A stretch of 64,000 nt of DNA from Rossellomorea sp. SC111 (GCF_024733565.1 NZ_JANIOC010000014.1:1-64000), one strand, 5' to 3'; counted from the stretch's first letter, positions 1-10,984 are shown. A program made the numbers and translations. The notes: generated by a model from the letters alone, not told the origin.

Positions 1-40
1 GGAAAGCGAGCACCTGAAGCGGAAATCAACCACTACTCGC
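1..40. repeat. Right end of a GTTGATTTCC-family intergenic repeat, cut by the window edge
   Basis: The first 40 bases match the right arm of the repeats at 21430-21682 and 44164-44419 (GGAAAGCGAGCACC, then GCGGAAATCAACCACTACTCGC). Its reverse complement gives the family end GCGAGTAGTGGTTGATTTCC. The rest of the element lies upstream of the window. Confidence 0.75.
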
Positions 41-189
41 TACCTTACATAGCAACAAAGTTTACGAAAAGAGCCTTATATTAAATTAAGGAACTATTTT
101 TTCATTATTTTAAACATTTCATGTTTTCCTTTCTTACTTAATAGGGAAAACACGATATGATGATAGTTTCACAAAGGGGGGATATGCTG

Positions 190-993
190 TTGGAGGATAA
201 AAGTATTCTAACCCGTACCGTCCGCAAATATGGAAATGGAGCCTTTTTTGATGAAGTGGATGAGGTGGCGGCTGAATTCCCGCTTACCGTTCATTTAAAC
301 GGGGAAGAATGGGCGACGATGGTCTGTTCTCCATCCAACCTGGAGGAATTGGTGGTTGGCTTTCTGGCTTCAGAGGGGATCATTCGGCGCTTCAACGAAA
401 TCTCCCGTCTCTCCATCGATCAGGATAAAGGGTTCGCCTATGTACAAATCGATAAGCTGCCTGAAGACCGGGCAAGAAATACCTCGAAACGATTTATCGG
501 TTCCTGCTGCGGGAAAAGCAGACAATTTTATTTCACGAACGATATGCTCACAGCCAGAACGGTTACGTCCAAAACGGAACTAACCGCTCTCATGGCCATT
601 CATCACATGCAAGAGCTGCAGAACCATTCCCGGGACTTTCACAGGACCGGTGGGATGCACAATGCAGCGATCTGCAGTACCACAGGCATCATCCAATGCT
701 ATCAGGATATCGGAAGGCATAACGCACTAGATAAGCTCTATGGATACTGCCTCATGAATCACATTTCAGTCAAGGATAAGGTCATTGCGTTCAGCGGGAG
801 GATCTCTTCTGAGGTGCTGCTGAAGATTTCCAAGATGGGGATTGCCATCCTCTTATCCAAGTCGGCACCGACCAATCTTGCATTGGAACTCGCAGATGAC
901 TTGGGGATCACGGCCGTTGGATTTATCAGGGGTGACAGAATGAATATCTATACACACCCTGAAAGAATAACCGGTACAGAGCTACATATTTAG
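190..993 (+). CDS. fdhD: Formate dehydrogenase accessory sulfurtransferase FdhD
   Basis: FdhD is the cytosolic sulfurtransferase that passes sulfur from a cysteine desulfurase to the molybdenum cofactor of formate dehydrogenase. The protein is about 267 aa, normal for the family, and carries the FdhD cysteine motif as Gly-Ser-Cys-Cys-Gly-Lys (Cys codons at 504-509) and the conserved segments FHRTGGMHNAA and DIGRHNALDK. Start choice: AAAGGGGGG at 173-181 is best spaced for TTG at 190; in-frame ATG codons at 157 and 184 lie before it or too close to it. It is followed after 38 bp by fdhF, its likely client, so the two probably form one operon. Confidence 0.93.
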   Translation: MEDKSILTRTVRKYGNGAFFDEVDEVAAEFPLTVHLNGEEWATMVCSPSNLEELVVGFLASEGIIRRFNEISRLSIDQDKGFAYVQIDKLPEDRARNTSKRFIGSCCGKSRQFYFTNDMLTARTVTSKTELTALMAIHHMQELQNHSRDFHRTGGMHNAAICSTTGIIQCYQDIGRHNALDKLYGYCLMNHISVKDKVIAFSGRISSEVLLKISKMGIAILLSKSAPTNLALELADDLGITAVGFIRGDRMNIYTHPERITGTELHI

Positions 994-1031
994 GAAAGCA
1001 CGTAAATCGATAAAGAGGGGGAGTTTTTGTA

Positions 1032-3977
1032 ATGGAAGGAAAGGTAACCGTTTTCATTAATGGCACTCAATACGAGGCAGAGCCCGGTATGTCTGTCCTG
1101 GAATTTCTTAATATCGAGAAAGTGGAAATTCCACAGGTTTGTTACCAGGAAAGTCTAGGTGCCATCGAAACCTGTGATACTTGCATTGTCTCCATTAACG
1201 GGGAACTGAGAAGGGCATGTGGGACACCGCTTCTGGAAGCAATGGATATTCAGACAGAGCTTTCCCAGGTGAAAGAGGCCAGATTCAAAGCGATGGACAC
1301 CATTCTGGAGAACCACGAACTTTACTGTACGGTCTGCGAGAAAAACAATGGTGACTGCACCCTCCATAATACAGTGGCCATGATGGGGCTCGAACACCAG
1401 ATGAAACCGTTTGAACCGAAGCCATATGAGAAAGATTTCTCCGGCCAATTCTACCGATATGATCCGGATCAATGCATCCTTTGCGGGAAATGTGTGGAAG
1501 CATGTCAGGATATCGAGGTCAACGAAACACTGTCCATTGACTGGGAGCGTAAACATCCCCGTGTCATTTGGGATAATGATGTCCCGATTGATCAGTCCTC
1601 CTGTGTCAGCTGCGGCCAATGTGTGACCGTTTGTCCGTGCAACGCCCTCATGGAAAACGATATGCTCGGAAAAGCGGGTTATATGACAGGCTATAATACG
1701 AGCCTCCTCCGATCGATGATTGATATTACAAAAAATGTGGAAACAGGCTACGGTCCCCTTTTCGCCGTGTCCGATTCAGAAGCCCAGATGAGGGATGATC
1801 AAATCAAGAAAACCAAAACCGTGTGTACGTATTGCGGGGTGGGCTGCAGCTTCAATGTCTGGACAAAAGGAAGAGAAGTGTTAAAAATGTCACCGACCGA
1901 AGAAGCCCCTGCCAATGGCATCGCTTCCTGTGTAAAGGGGAAATTCGGCTACGGCCATGTGAACAGTGACAAACGACTCACCCGTCCGTTGATCCGGGAG
2001 GGTGATCATTTTAAAGAAGTCGAGTGGGAAGAAGCCCTCCATTATGTAGCAGAGAAATTCAGGGAAATCAAAGAAAATAATGGACCGGATGCACTCGGAT
2101 TCATCGCCTCATCCAAAGCAACCAATGAGGAATCCTATCTCGTGCAAAAGTTGGCCAGACAAGTCATTGGAACGAATAACGTGGATAATTGCTCCCGCTA
2201 TTGCCAGTCTCCCGCAACGAAAGGATTATTCCGGACAGTGGGGTACGGAGGAGATGCAGGTTCCATGAAGGATATCGAGCATGCCGACCTGGTCATGCTG
2301 ATCGGGACTAACACAGCGGATGCCCATCCTGTGCTCGCTTCCAAAATCAAACGTTCTCACAAACTCTTCGGCCAAAAAATGATTGTGGCTGACTTAAGAA
2401 AGCATGAAATGGCCCGGAGAGCCGATATGTTCCTACATCCAAATCCAGGGACCGATCTCGTATGGCTATCCGCCCTATCCAAATTCATCATTGACCAGGA
2501 TTGGCACGATAAAGAATTCATCGATGAAAAGGTGAATGATTTCGATGAGTATTATCAAAGCCTTGCTCCTTTCACAATGGAATATGCTGAGGAAAAAACC
2601 GGTATCTCCCAAGAACTTCTTAAAACCGTCGCAGAGAATATCCACCGTGCGGGTTCAACTGCCATTTGCTGGGCAATGGGTGTTACCCAGCATCAAATCG
2701 GGTCTGATACATCCACTGCCATCTCCAACCTCCTGCTGGTTACAGGAAACTATGGGAAACCCGGGGCAGGCGCATACCCTCTCCGCGGTCATAATAATGT
2801 CCAGGGAGCAAGCGATTTCGGAAGCATGCCGAATACGTTCCCGGGCTACCAGAGTGTGGAGGATGAAGAAATCCGTGCAAAATTCGAAAAGGCATGGAAG
2901 ACAGAGCTTCCTAAAGATATTGGTATGAACAATCACGAAATGGTAGAGGAAATCCACGAAGGAAATCTGAAAGGATTGTATGTCACCGGTGAGGATATGG
3001 GAATCGTCGACTCTAATATCAATTATGTGACAGGCGCATTTGAGAAGCTTGAGTTCTTCGTCGTCCAGGATCTGTTCCTTACAAAGACCGCCGAATATGC
3101 CGATGTGGTGCTTCCTGCCGTGCCTAGTGTCGAAAAGGAAGGAACCTTCACGAATACGGAGCGACGCATCCAGCGTATTTATCAAGCCCTCGAGCCGTTA
3201 GGGGAAGCAAGACCAGACTGGGAGATTTATTCAGGTATCGCTGAAAAACTTGGATTCAACTGGGGCTATCATTCTCCTGCAGAAATCATGGATGAAGCTG
3301 CCTCACTCACACCATTGATTGCAGGGGTTTCCTACGATAAGCTGGAAGGATTCAACAGTCTGCAATGGCCTGTGCAGGAGGACGGAACGGATACACCTCT
3401 CCTTTACACGGACGGATTCCACTTCGATGACGGGAAAGCCCGGTTCTATCCGCTTGAATATCAATACAACTATCCTGCACAAAAAGGGTACGATTATCAT
3501 GTGAATAACGGGCGGGTGCTTGAACATTTCCATGAAGGAAATATGACTTCCCATACGAAAGGGATTCGAAATAAAATCCCGGAACCATTCTTTGAAGTAT
3601 CCGAGAAAATGGCCCAGGAACTTGAAATTGAAGAAGGCGCCCTCATCAAGCTTTCCAACGATAACGGTGAGAGCACCGGCAGGGTACATGTGACGAAGGA
3701 AGTGTTTGGCAAGGAATTGTTTATCACCTTAAACAGTGACGGTAAAAATGCGGTGAACTATTTGACGAGCAGCCGTGTGGATAAAGACACGGATACACCT
3801 GCTTATAAAGAGGTTCCTGCCAAAGTAGAAGTACTCGAGAAAAAAGGAAAATCGCCAATACCCCATAACAATCATCGCTGGGCAACACGCAATCCGCAAA
3901 TGGGGCCTGAAGTAGAAAGAAAATGGGATCGAAAAGATTACGTCTTCCCTGGAAATGAGGTTGATACAAATGGCTAA
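1032..3977 (+). CDS. fdhF: Formate dehydrogenase, molybdopterin alpha subunit (FdhF/YjgC type)
   Basis: This 981-aa molybdoenzyme oxidises formate to CO2. The N-terminus is a plant-type 2Fe-2S ferredoxin domain (Cys37, 48, 51, 63), followed by a His-Cys iron-sulfur segment ([15 protein letters not shown]) and two 4Fe-4S motifs (CILCGKC, CVSCGQC). The molybdopterin domain begins near residue 264 with [10 protein letters not shown]. The active-site residue is Cys391 (codon TGC, in SRYCQSPAT), so this is the cysteine and not the selenocysteine form. A molybdopterin dinucleotide-binding domain ends the protein. The length matches B. subtilis YjgC/YrhE. AGAGGGGGAG precedes the ATG. The stop overlaps the start of the next gene by 8 bp. 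Confidence 0.95.
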   Translation: MEGKVTVFINGTQYEAEPGMSVLEFLNIEKVEIPQVCYQESLGAIETCDTCIVSINGELRRACGTPLLEAMDIQTELSQVKEARFKAMDTILENHELYCTVCEKNNGDCTLHNTVAMMGLEHQMKPFEPKPYEKDFSGQFYRYDPDQCILCGKCVEACQDIEVNETLSIDWERKHPRVIWDNDVPIDQSSCVSCGQCVTVCPCNALMENDMLGKAGYMTGYNTSLLRSMIDITKNVETGYGPLFAVSDSEAQMRDDQIKKTKTVCTYCGVGCSFNVWTKGREVLKMSPTEEAPANGIASCVKGKFGYGHVNSDKRLTRPLIREGDHFKEVEWEEALHYVAEKFREIKENNGPDALGFIASSKATNEESYLVQKLARQVIGTNNVDNCSRYCQSPATKGLFRTVGYGGDAGSMKDIEHADLVMLIGTNTADAHPVLASKIKRSHKLFGQKMIVADLRKHEMARRADMFLHPNPGTDLVWLSALSKFIIDQDWHDKEFIDEKVNDFDEYYQSLAPFTMEYAEEKTGISQELLKTVAENIHRAGSTAICWAMGVTQHQIGSDTSTAISNLLLVTGNYGKPGAGAYPLRGHNNVQGASDFGSMPNTFPGYQSVEDEEIRAKFEKAWKTELPKDIGMNNHEMVEEIHEGNLKGLYVTGEDMGIVDSNINYVTGAFEKLEFFVVQDLFLTKTAEYADVVLPAVPSVEKEGTFTNTERRIQRIYQALEPLGEARPDWEIYSGIAEKLGFNWGYHSPAEIMDEAASLTPLIAGVSYDKLEGFNSLQWPVQEDGTDTPLLYTDGFHFDDGKARFYPLEYQYNYPAQKGYDYHVNNGRVLEHFHEGNMTSHTKGIRNKIPEPFFEVSEKMAQELEIEEGALIKLSNDNGESTGRVHVTKEVFGKELFITLNSDGKNAVNYLTSSRVDKDTDTPAYKEVPAKVEVLEKKGKSPIPHNNHRWATRNPQMGPEVERKWDRKDYVFPGNEVDTNG

Positions 3978-4458
3978 ATCCATTGATAAGATTATTCCAC
4001 TGGAGATTCCAAAAGAAAAGATTCAGGAGCAGAACTTGAATGAACTGATAGAAGCCCTTGCTGAAAATAAAGATTCCCTTTTAAAAGTCATTGGGATCAT
4101 TAAGCACATGGATGAAAATCGAAATCTGGATACAATCAGTGCCATGGTAAACCATCAGGAAGATATCCTGTTTAACTTCTCCAAGGAAGCCAATAAAGAT
4201 CAGAACGCAGCCATCCTTAATAACGTAGCCCGTATGACTGAATTACTCGGGAGTTTGAATCTGGAAGGGATTGAAACATTGAGTGTCCGGAATACGCGTA
4301 ATCTCAATATAGGAAAAGAAAGACCATCTACGAAGAGAACCGGGATTTTCGGACTGTTTCGTGCCCTTGGAGACCCTGCAGTTCAGCGTACCATTACGAT
4401 CATCATCTATATTTTAAGAGGGATCGGTAAAAACCGGGTAAAAAATGACAAGAAATAA
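3970..4458 (+). CDS. DUF1641 protein, formate dehydrogenase partner (YjgD/YrhD-like)
   Basis: This 162-aa protein has no signal peptide or clear membrane span. It resembles the DUF1641 proteins encoded directly after formate dehydrogenase alpha subunits in Bacillus. The C-terminal part ([27 protein letters not shown]) fits that family. ATG at 3970 is preferred over the upstream ATG at 3955 because GAGG (3957-3960) is spaced correctly for it. The gene overlaps fdhF by 8 bp, which suggests translational coupling. Its biochemical role is unknown; a structural or electron-transfer role in the complex is inferred from context only. Confidence 0.85.
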   Translation: MAKSIDKIIPLEIPKEKIQEQNLNELIEALAENKDSLLKVIGIIKHMDENRNLDTISAMVNHQEDILFNFSKEANKDQNAAILNNVARMTELLGSLNLEGIETLSVRNTRNLNIGKERPSTKRTGIFGLFRALGDPAVQRTITIIIYILRGIGKNRVKNDKK

Positions 4459-4465
4459 TACAAAA

Positions 4466-4504
4466 AAAACAGGCAGCCGACCTCTAAGGTTGGCAGCCTG
4501 TTTT
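4466..4504. terminator. Bidirectional terminator between DUF1641 gene and motS
   Basis: AAAACAGGCAGCCGACC pairs with GGTTGGCAGCCTGTTTT around a 4-nt loop. A and T runs on both sides let it serve both convergent units. Confidence 0.85.
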
Positions 4505-4523
4505 CTATTTTTCCCGAAAGTCT

Positions 4524-5261
4524 TTACGATTGTTCTTCATAAGCGGGATCGGTGATGATCACTTCGACCCGCCTGTTTTTCTGGAGGTTCTCCACTTTAT
4601 CATTAGGAGCGACCGGACGCGTGTCTCCATATCCGACGGCGATGAACCGCTTTGGATCGAGATCTTCCGTTGTGATCAAGTAACGCACCACACTGCTCGC
4701 CCTTGCCGATGAGAGCTCCCAGTTCGACGGGAAACGATATGTATTGATAGGGCGGTTATCTGTATGTCCCTCCACCTTCACAAAGTTCGGGATTTCGGAT
4801 AAAAGCACGCCCACCTTATTCAAAAACGGATAGGCATCCGGAAGGACCGTTGCTTCGCCTGAGGCAAACAGTGTTTGTTCCTGAAGGACCAGTACGACCC
4901 CCCGTTCGGATCTGGTCGCCACTACTGCGTCACTCAATTCGTTTTCCTTCAAATAGCTCTGAATATTGGCAAGTAACGAGTTCAGATCTTGATCTGTCTC
5001 ATTTCCCTGTTGTTTTGAGTCCTCCGATTCCATTTCGGGTTCTGCAGAGGGATTGTCGAAAGGAATAATAGAAGGATAGAATTCGAGAATCTGCCGTTGC
5101 TGAAATGAATCAGCGATGGTCCTGAATTTCACCATATCAATCTGTGACATCGAGAATAATAGAATGAAGAATACGAGAATAAGAGTAATAAGATCAGAAA
5201 ACGTAACCATCCATTTAGGAGCACCCGGAGGCTGAGATGCCGGTCTTCGTCTACGCTTCAT
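4524..5261 (-). CDS. motS: Flagellar stator protein MotS (MotB family)
   Basis: MotS is the peptidoglycan-anchored partner of MotP in the sodium-type flagellar stator of bacilli. The 245-aa protein has a basic N-terminus, one membrane helix (about 18-38) beginning WMVTFSDLITL with the ion-binding Asp near residue 23, an acidic linker, and an OmpA-type domain with VEGHTDNRPI near residue 160. It overlaps motP by 11 bp and is the last gene of ccpA-motP-motS. MotB is the alternative, but the MotS-type helix and position after ccpA favour MotS. Confidence 0.92.
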   Translation of the reverse strand: MKRRRRPASQPPGAPKWMVTFSDLITLILVFFILLFSMSQIDMVKFRTIADSFQQRQILEFYPSIIPFDNPSAEPEMESEDSKQQGNETDQDLNSLLANIQSYLKENELSDAVVATRSERGVVLVLQEQTLFASGEATVLPDAYPFLNKVGVLLSEIPNFVKVEGHTDNRPINTYRFPSNWELSSARASSVVRYLITTEDLDPKRFIAVGYGDTRPVAPNDKVENLQKNRRVEVIITDPAYEEQS

Positions 5262-6066
5262 CTGGAGCTGCCCCTTCTTGTTTCCTGTCTGAATACATCT
5301 GTAATTCCTCGTTGGATAAGAACACTCTTAACTTTTCTTCTAATATTTTCGGATTTTGACCGGATTGTACCCCGACGACCCCTTCGATCACGATTTGTTT
5401 CATAAACACTTCTTTCTCTGTTTTCATCGCAAGCTTGGATGCCATTGGCAGAAAGACGAGATTCGCAAGAAGGGATCCGTACAGGGTCGTAAGTAAGGCG
5501 ATTGCCATATTGGGACCGAGTGATGCAGGATCATTTAAATTCTTTAACATCAGTACGAGACCGATCAGTGTACCGATCATCCCCCATGCAGGGGCATATT
5601 CCCCCGCCTTATCCAATAAACTCTTATTTTTACGGTGCCGCTCTTCTAAGGCAATGATTTCAGCATTCATTATATCGACGATCACATCCTGCTCGATTCC
5701 ATCGACAGCGAGCAGGACGCCTTTTCGGATAAAAGGGTCCTCGACCGCTTCCAGCTCTGCTTCAAGTGAGAGGAGGCCATCACGTCTTGCTTTTTCTGAC
5801 AGGGTCACAAACGTCCTGATCAAATCATGAAGATCGTATTCCACATCCCGAAAGGATTCTCTCATCACTTTCCCCAGCTGTTTCAATTCCCTGATCGAAA
5901 AGCTGACCAGCATGGCTGCGATCAATCCGCCGATGACTACGAGCATGGACGGAAGATCGATGAAGGAGGTGAACCCGGTCACTCCCGCATTCGAAATGAT
6001 CGCGAATGCAACGAATAGAAACCCTACTACAACCCCGATTGGTGTAAGAACATCAAGCTTTTTCAT
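5251..6066 (-). CDS. motP: Flagellar stator protein MotP (MotA family)
   Basis: MotP forms the ion channel of the stator together with MotS. The 271-aa protein has the four membrane segments of the MotA/ExbB family: about 7-27, 32-52, and a pair around 150-205 that includes AGEYAPAWGMIGTLIGLVLML. GGGAG lies ahead of the ATG. The gene follows ccpA by 59 bp and overlaps motS, as in B. subtilis, where motPS is cotranscribed with ccpA (known from that species, inferred here). Confidence 0.93.
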   Translation of the reverse strand: MKKLDVLTPIGVVVGFLFVAFAIISNAGVTGFTSFIDLPSMLVVIGGLIAAMLVSFSIRELKQLGKVMRESFRDVEYDLHDLIRTFVTLSEKARRDGLLSLEAELEAVEDPFIRKGVLLAVDGIEQDVIVDIMNAEIIALEERHRKNKSLLDKAGEYAPAWGMIGTLIGLVLMLKNLNDPASLGPNMAIALLTTLYGSLLANLVFLPMASKLAMKTEKEVFMKQIVIEGVVGVQSGQNPKILEEKLRVFLSNEELQMYSDRKQEGAAPDEA

Positions 6067-6125
6067 TTTGACTCTCCCTACAAAATAAGTTCTGTTTGTC
6101 GTTATCCTTTATATCGACAAACTCC

Positions 6126-7124
6126 TTACTTTGTTGAGTTACGGTATTCAAGTCGATGCGGAAGAACAACTGTCGATTCTTCAACCGTTTCCTTGTTCAT
6201 ATATTTCGTCAATAACCGCATGGCTACTGCTCCGATATCGTATAAAGGCTGGACAACAGACGTTAACTGAGGCCTGACCATCAGGGCAAGTCTTGTGTTA
6301 TCAAAGCTGATGATTTCCACTTCTTCCGGGATGGAAACGTTTTGATCCTGAGCACCGTGTACCACACCAAGGGCCGTTTCATCATTTCCTACGAAAATGG
6401 CTGTCGGCTTGTCCGGTAGCTCTGAGAACTTCTGCCAAGCTTCTAGTCCTGAATCGTATGTGTATTCGCCTTCTACAACCAGATCATCACTGTATTCGAC
6501 GCCTGCCTTCGCAAGTGCCTCTCTGTATCCTTCAAGCTTGAACTTCATGTTGATCGTATCGTGGAAAGGACCGCTGACGAATCCAATGCGTTTGTGACCT
6601 TTTTCAAGCAGTTCAGAAACTGCGTCAAAAGAAGCAGCCTTGTAATCAATGTTCACGGACGGAATTTTGTTCGTTTCTTCAACGGCACCTGCCAATACGA
6701 TCGGAACCGGAGAACGTTCGAATTCCTGCACATGCTCTTCAGAAATATGGCCGCCGAGGAACAGGATGCCATCCACTTGCTTCCCAAGCATCGTATTCAA
6801 TAGATGAAGTTCCTTCTCGGTATTCTGATCTGAGTTACTCAAGATGATATTATATTTATACATCGTGGCGATATCTTCAATCCCACGTGCGAGTTCTGCA
6901 TAGAAGATATTTGAGATATCAGGGATGATGACCCCGACCGTCGTCGTTTTCTTGCTGGCAAGCCCTCTTGCTACAGCATTCGGACGATAGCCGAGTCGAT
7001 CGATGACCTCTAATACCTTCTTCCTTGTTGCCGGCTTAACATTCGGATTTCCGTTAACCACTCGGGAAACCGTCGCCATACTTACATTGGCTTCTCTTGC
7101 TACATCATATATTGTCACGTTCAT
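6126..7124 (-). CDS. ccpA: Catabolite control protein A
   Basis: CcpA is the LacI/GalR-family master regulator of carbon catabolite control; with HPr-Ser46-P it binds cre sites. The 332-aa protein starts with the helix-turn-helix [20 protein letters not shown], then the hinge-helix region ([14 protein letters not shown]) and a periplasmic-binding-protein-like effector domain ([22 protein letters not shown]). AAAGGAGTG precedes the ATG. The motP and motS genes follow in the same direction. The length and N-terminus agree closely with B. subtilis CcpA. Confidence 0.97.
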   Translation of the reverse strand: MNVTIYDVAREANVSMATVSRVVNGNPNVKPATRKKVLEVIDRLGYRPNAVARGLASKKTTTVGVIIPDISNIFYAELARGIEDIATMYKYNIILSNSDQNTEKELHLLNTMLGKQVDGILFLGGHISEEHVQEFERSPVPIVLAGAVEETNKIPSVNIDYKAASFDAVSELLEKGHKRIGFVSGPFHDTINMKFKLEGYREALAKAGVEYSDDLVVEGEYTYDSGLEAWQKFSELPDKPTAIFVGNDETALGVVHGAQDQNVSIPEEVEIISFDNTRLALMVRPQLTSVVQPLYDIGAVAMRLLTKYMNKETVEESTVVLPHRLEYRNSTK

Positions 7125-7454
7125 AGCTTACACTCCTTTACTCTTCTACTCATTTACCTTATTCTACACCAAATAAACCTAAAGAAAAAAGCGATTACAA
7201 TAGTTTGTTAAAAAATGCACATATTTATGTTCACAATAGTGTTATATAGGTTATTTATCTGCAATTATGTAGATAATCATACGATAGTCTTGATATTCCT
7301 GCAATGTCCACATTTGATTTGTGCAAAAAGATTATTATAGCATATGGTCGGGGTGTTTGGTGGATCGATTTCAGAAGGGGAAAATAGGTGGGATTGATGT
7401 TTCGCTGATATCTGTACCAGCACCCTCCATCCAACTCACTTCTTTCCAACAAGA
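7125..7454. other. ccpA upstream region, no gene seen
   Basis: This stretch contains the ccpA promoter region and leader. A reading frame at 7255-7452 (minus) has no ribosome site or recognisable family and was not called. A partial cre-like site lies at 7188-7201. Confidence 0.5.
7188..7201 (-). promoter_or_regulatory. Partial cre-like site upstream of ccpA
   Basis: Read on the minus strand, TGTAATCGCTTTTTT fits the first part of the cre consensus TGWAANCGNTNWCA but lacks its final CA. It lies about 65 bp before the ccpA start, so weak autoregulation is conceivable. Confidence 0.2.
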
Positions 7455-7493
7455 AAAGGGCTGAATCCCCTTTTTAAAAGGATTCAGCCCTTC
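7455..7493 (-). terminator. aroA terminator
   Basis: AAGGGCTGAATCC pairs with GGATTCAGCCCTT. On the minus strand a TTTTC run follows, directly after the aroA stop. Confidence 0.85.
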
Positions 7494-7498
7494 ATTCA

Positions 7499-8575
7499 TT
7501 ATACTTCTATCGTTCTGCCCTTCAATACTTCCTTGTAGAAATGATCGAATTGGTCAAGATCCATTTGCTGAGCGGAGTCGGATAAAGCAACGGCAGGATC
7601 GGGATGAACCTCAGCCATCACTCCATCTGCGCCGATGGCAAGTGCCGCTTTCGCTGTTGGAAGCAACAGATCTCTGCGTCCGGTTGAGTGCGTCACATCC
7701 ACGAATACCGGTAGATGCGTCTCCTGCTTAAGAATTGGTACAGCTGAAATGTCAAGTGTGTTTCTAGTTGCTTTCTCGTACGTACGGATTCCACGCTCAC
7801 AAAGGATGATGTCTCCATTCCCTTGAGAGATGATGTATTCAGCAGCATTGATGAATTCATCAATCGTTGCGGCTAAACCACGTTTAAGCAATACCGGCTT
7901 TTTAACGGCTCCGGCTGCTTTTAATAGTTCGAAGTTTTGCATATTTCTTGCACCGATTTGAATCACATCGATGTATTCCACTGCATGTTCGATATCAGCA
8001 GGATTCACGATTTCACTGACGACAGCCAAATCATATTCATCCGCCACTTTTTTAAGGATTTTCAAGCCTTCAATGCCAAGCCCCTGGAAGTCATAAGGAG
8101 ACGTTCTTGGTTTGAACGCTCCGCCACGGAGCATTTTCAATCCTTTTGCTTTGACGGCTTTCGCGACTTCAGCCACTTGCTCGTATGATTCTACGGCACA
8201 TGGACCGAAGACGAAATGAGGCTTTCCATCTCCAATGGCTTCTCCATTAATATTGACGATCGTGTCTTCCGGTTTCTTTTTACGGGAAACCAACAGGGCT
8301 TTCCGGTGATCATCCTTCTGAAGTTCCAGACCGGCTTTGAAGATTTCTTTAAAAATATGTTCAATGGTCGAATGTTCGAATGGACCATTATTATTTTCTT
8401 TAATCAGATTAAGCATTCCTCGTTCACGAACAGGATCATAGCGGTATACTCCTTGAGTCTCCTTGACACGACCGATTTCCTGAACTAGTTTAGCACGTTC
8501 ATTAATGGTGTCTAATAGTTTTAAGTTCATCTCGTCTACTTGTTTACGTAATTGATCGAGTTCTTGATTACTCAC
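7499..8575 (-). CDS. aroA: Bifunctional chorismate mutase / DAHP synthase AroA
   Basis: This enzyme makes 3-deoxy-D-arabino-heptulosonate 7-phosphate from PEP and erythrose 4-phosphate, the first step of the shikimate pathway. Its N-terminal chorismate mutase domain (about 1-85, [20 protein letters not shown]) serves as the feedback sensor in bacilli. The catalytic part is a type I-beta DAHP synthase (about 100-358) with [25 protein letters not shown] and the metal-site region [13 protein letters not shown]. The length of 358 aa equals the B. subtilis protein. The gene stands alone behind its own terminator and is divergent from the FtsA-like gene. Confidence 0.96.
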   Translation of the reverse strand: MSNQELDQLRKQVDEMNLKLLDTINERAKLVQEIGRVKETQGVYRYDPVRERGMLNLIKENNNGPFEHSTIEHIFKEIFKAGLELQKDDHRKALLVSRKKKPEDTIVNINGEAIGDGKPHFVFGPCAVESYEQVAEVAKAVKAKGLKMLRGGAFKPRTSPYDFQGLGIEGLKILKKVADEYDLAVVSEIVNPADIEHAVEYIDVIQIGARNMQNFELLKAAGAVKKPVLLKRGLAATIDEFINAAEYIISQGNGDIILCERGIRTYEKATRNTLDISAVPILKQETHLPVFVDVTHSTGRRDLLLPTAKAALAIGADGVMAEVHPDPAVALSDSAQQMDLDQFDHFYKEVLKGRTIEV

Positions 8576-8780
8576 AATACAGCACCCTTTCTTTTTTTAT
8601 CCTGTTCATACGTAAAAACTGTTATAGTTTTAAGAAAGTATGATACATTTTTGATATTGAAACTTATTATAATAGAACACCTCGAAAATGTCACGATAAA
8701 ATTCTTTATTAATTAGACGCTTTTAAGCGCTAAAGTATTTTAGTATTGTATGAGACTAGGCTAAAGTGGGTGAACACGAA

Positions 8781-10937
8781 TTGAAAAAAAAGCAAAAAAT
8801 CTTTGCATTGGACATCGGAACCCGATCGGTTGTCGGCATCATTTTGGAAGAAATAGACGGAATATTTCAAGTTTCAGATATATTAATAGAAGAACATAAG
8901 AAGAGGGCCATGCTTGATGGACAGATTCATGATGTACCCGCTGTTTCTGAGGTCATCTCCTCCATCAAACGACAATTGGAAGAGAAACACGGTCCCCTTC
9001 ATAAAGTATGCGTCGCAGCTGCAGGGCGTGCCCTGAAAACGGAGACGGCCCTATCGACGTCAAATATCAAGGGGAAACCCCTTCTTCAGAAAAACGATAT
9101 CCTTCATCTGGAATTAAGCGCCGTGCAACAGGCACAGGCATTGGCTGCAGAAAATGAATACGATTCGAAAGGTTATCATTATTACTGTGTCGGGTATTCC
9201 GTCCTTTTTTACCGGTTGGATGGCGAGGAGATCGGCAGCCTGATCGATCAGCAGGGGGATGAAGCAAGCGTCGAAATCATCGCGACCTTCCTTCCACGTG
9301 TCGTCGTGGATTCACTGATTGTGGCTCTGACACGGTCTGGACTTGAGATGGAAGCCCTGACTCTTGAGCCCATTGCTGCCATCAACGTCCTCATCCCTGA
9401 ATCCATGCGCCGTCTGAACGTTGCGCTTGTTGATATCGGTGCAGGAACATCGGATATCGCCATCACCAATATGGGCACGGTCATTGCCTATGGGATGGTC
9501 CCGACTGCAGGTGACGAAATAACTGAAGCGATCAGTAACGAATTATTACTTGATTTCCCTTTGGCCGAACAGGCGAAGCGGGATCTTCAGTCTTCAGAAG
9601 AGATCACGGTAACGGATATTCTCGGGTTTGAAACGAGTTTCCCGTCACATGAAGTGGTAGAGAAGATCTCCCCTTCTGTGAACCGGCTCGCCGGCGAGAT
9701 TTCAAATGAAATCCTCCGCCTCAACAACGGCAGGCCGCCACAGGCCGTCATGCTCGTAGGGGGAGGCAGCCTGACACCAGGCCTCCCTGTACAACTGGCT
9801 TCCTCCCTGGAGTTGCCTTCCAATCGGGTGGCCGTAAGAGGCGTCGACGCGATTCAGAACGTCACTGTATCGGATGAAGTGACAAATGGACCTGAACTTG
9901 TCACGCCGATCGGGATTGCCATTGCAGCGAAGCAGGCCCCGGTCCAATATGTCACGGCGTATGTAAATGACCAGCCTGTCCGCTTATTCGAAGTCAAGGA
10001 TCTGACAGTAGGCGACTGCCTCCTTGCTGCGGGTTTGAAGTTAACGAAGTGGCATGGTACACCTGGCAATGGTTTCTTTGTTACTGTCAACGGACAGGAC
10101 ATTACATTACCCGGTGGTCACGGCGAGCCGCCACTCATTGAAAAAAACGGCCGGCAAAGCGAACTCGACGAAACGATTCAGAATCATGACCGGATTTCGG
10201 TTCAGAAAGGGAAGGACGGATCATCCCCTCAGGTGACGATCGATGATCTTGTGGATCCTTCATCGTCAAAACAGATTGTCATAGACGGGAACCCGCATCT
10301 CCTCTCCCCTCTCGTTTACAGGAACAATAAGCCTTCACGATTGGAAGACATCATTTGTGACCGTGATTCGATTCGGATTGAATTGATTGATACTCTTCAG
10401 GAACTGTTGACCCATTTTGGCTACAACGAATGGATGGAGGGTACGAAGCCTTATCGAATCTCCATCAACGGAGTGGATACATTCTTCCCTGCCTATTCCG
10501 GAAAGTTATTGATAAATGGGATGGAGGCTAAACACACTGCTAAAGTCAAGAATGGGGATGATATCTCCTACAAACCCGGTGTCACTCCAACGGTAATTGA
10601 ACTTCTTACCAGGAAACAGTTAACAGTGGCAAAAGCTATCACGATAACCTTTAACGGCAAAGAATTGCATCTTAAGAAAGAAAGCAGTATCATCACCCGG
10701 AATGGCCTCAAGCTCGCAATGGAAGATCGCTTATTCCCTGGTGATTCCATCCTGATAGAAGAACAGCATGCGGGTCCGTTTATCTTTCAGGACTTATTTA
10801 ATGCTGTGGAAATCAACATGCCCGCTCATTCGAACGGAAGCTTTGTCCTTTTGAAAAATGGAGTGGAAACGACTTTTTACGAAGAAATTGAGCAAGGGGA
10901 CGACTTGGAAATCCTCTGGCCCCAAGCCTCCCGTTGA
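8781..10937 (+). CDS. FtsA/PilM-like actin-fold protein with long C-terminal extension
   Basis: The first 400 or so residues are an FtsA/PilM-type ATPase: phosphate-1 loop FALDIGTRSVVGI, an SHS2-type inserted domain, phosphate-2 loop VALVDIGAGTSDIAI, and adenosine motif VMLVGGGSLTPG. The remaining roughly 310 residues are not found in canonical FtsA. They contain several segments of VxxNGxx pattern (for example FFVTVNGQDITL, RISINGVDTFF, ITFNGKELHL), suggestive of repeated small beta domains. TTG at 8781 is preferred to GTG at 8766 because GTGGGTGA at 8766-8773 looks like its ribosome site. The gene is monocistronic. Membrane or cell-envelope scaffolding is likely by family; the actual role is unknown. 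It is not the dcw-cluster FtsA. Confidence 0.8.
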   Translation: MKKKQKIFALDIGTRSVVGIILEEIDGIFQVSDILIEEHKKRAMLDGQIHDVPAVSEVISSIKRQLEEKHGPLHKVCVAAAGRALKTETALSTSNIKGKPLLQKNDILHLELSAVQQAQALAAENEYDSKGYHYYCVGYSVLFYRLDGEEIGSLIDQQGDEASVEIIATFLPRVVVDSLIVALTRSGLEMEALTLEPIAAINVLIPESMRRLNVALVDIGAGTSDIAITNMGTVIAYGMVPTAGDEITEAISNELLLDFPLAEQAKRDLQSSEEITVTDILGFETSFPSHEVVEKISPSVNRLAGEISNEILRLNNGRPPQAVMLVGGGSLTPGLPVQLASSLELPSNRVAVRGVDAIQNVTVSDEVTNGPELVTPIGIAIAAKQAPVQYVTAYVNDQPVRLFEVKDLTVGDCLLAAGLKLTKWHGTPGNGFFVTVNGQDITLPGGHGEPPLIEKNGRQSELDETIQNHDRISVQKGKDGSSPQVTIDDLVDPSSSKQIVIDGNPHLLSPLVYRNNKPSRLEDIICDRDSIRIELIDTLQELLTHFGYNEWMEGTKPYRISINGVDTFFPAYSGKLLINGMEAKHTAKVKNGDDISYKPGVTPTVIELLTRKQLTVAKAITITFNGKELHLKKESSIITRNGLKLAMEDRLFPGDSILIEEQHAGPFIFQDLFNAVEINMPAHSNGSFVLLKNGVETTFYEEIEQGDDLEILWPQASR

Positions 10938-10952
10938 TCTATTTCAAACAAC

Positions 10953-10984
10953 AAAAAAAACTGGCAGTTACGCCAGTTTTTTTG
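10953..10984. terminator. Bidirectional terminator after the FtsA-like gene
   Basis: CTGGC pairs with GCCAG inside an A8/T7 context, giving an extended stem shared by the two convergent genes. Confidence 0.85.

Noticed and set aside
2190..2210. Selenocysteine codon in the formate dehydrogenase active site
   Set aside because: The active-site codon is TGC (Cys), not TGA, and the frame is continuous.
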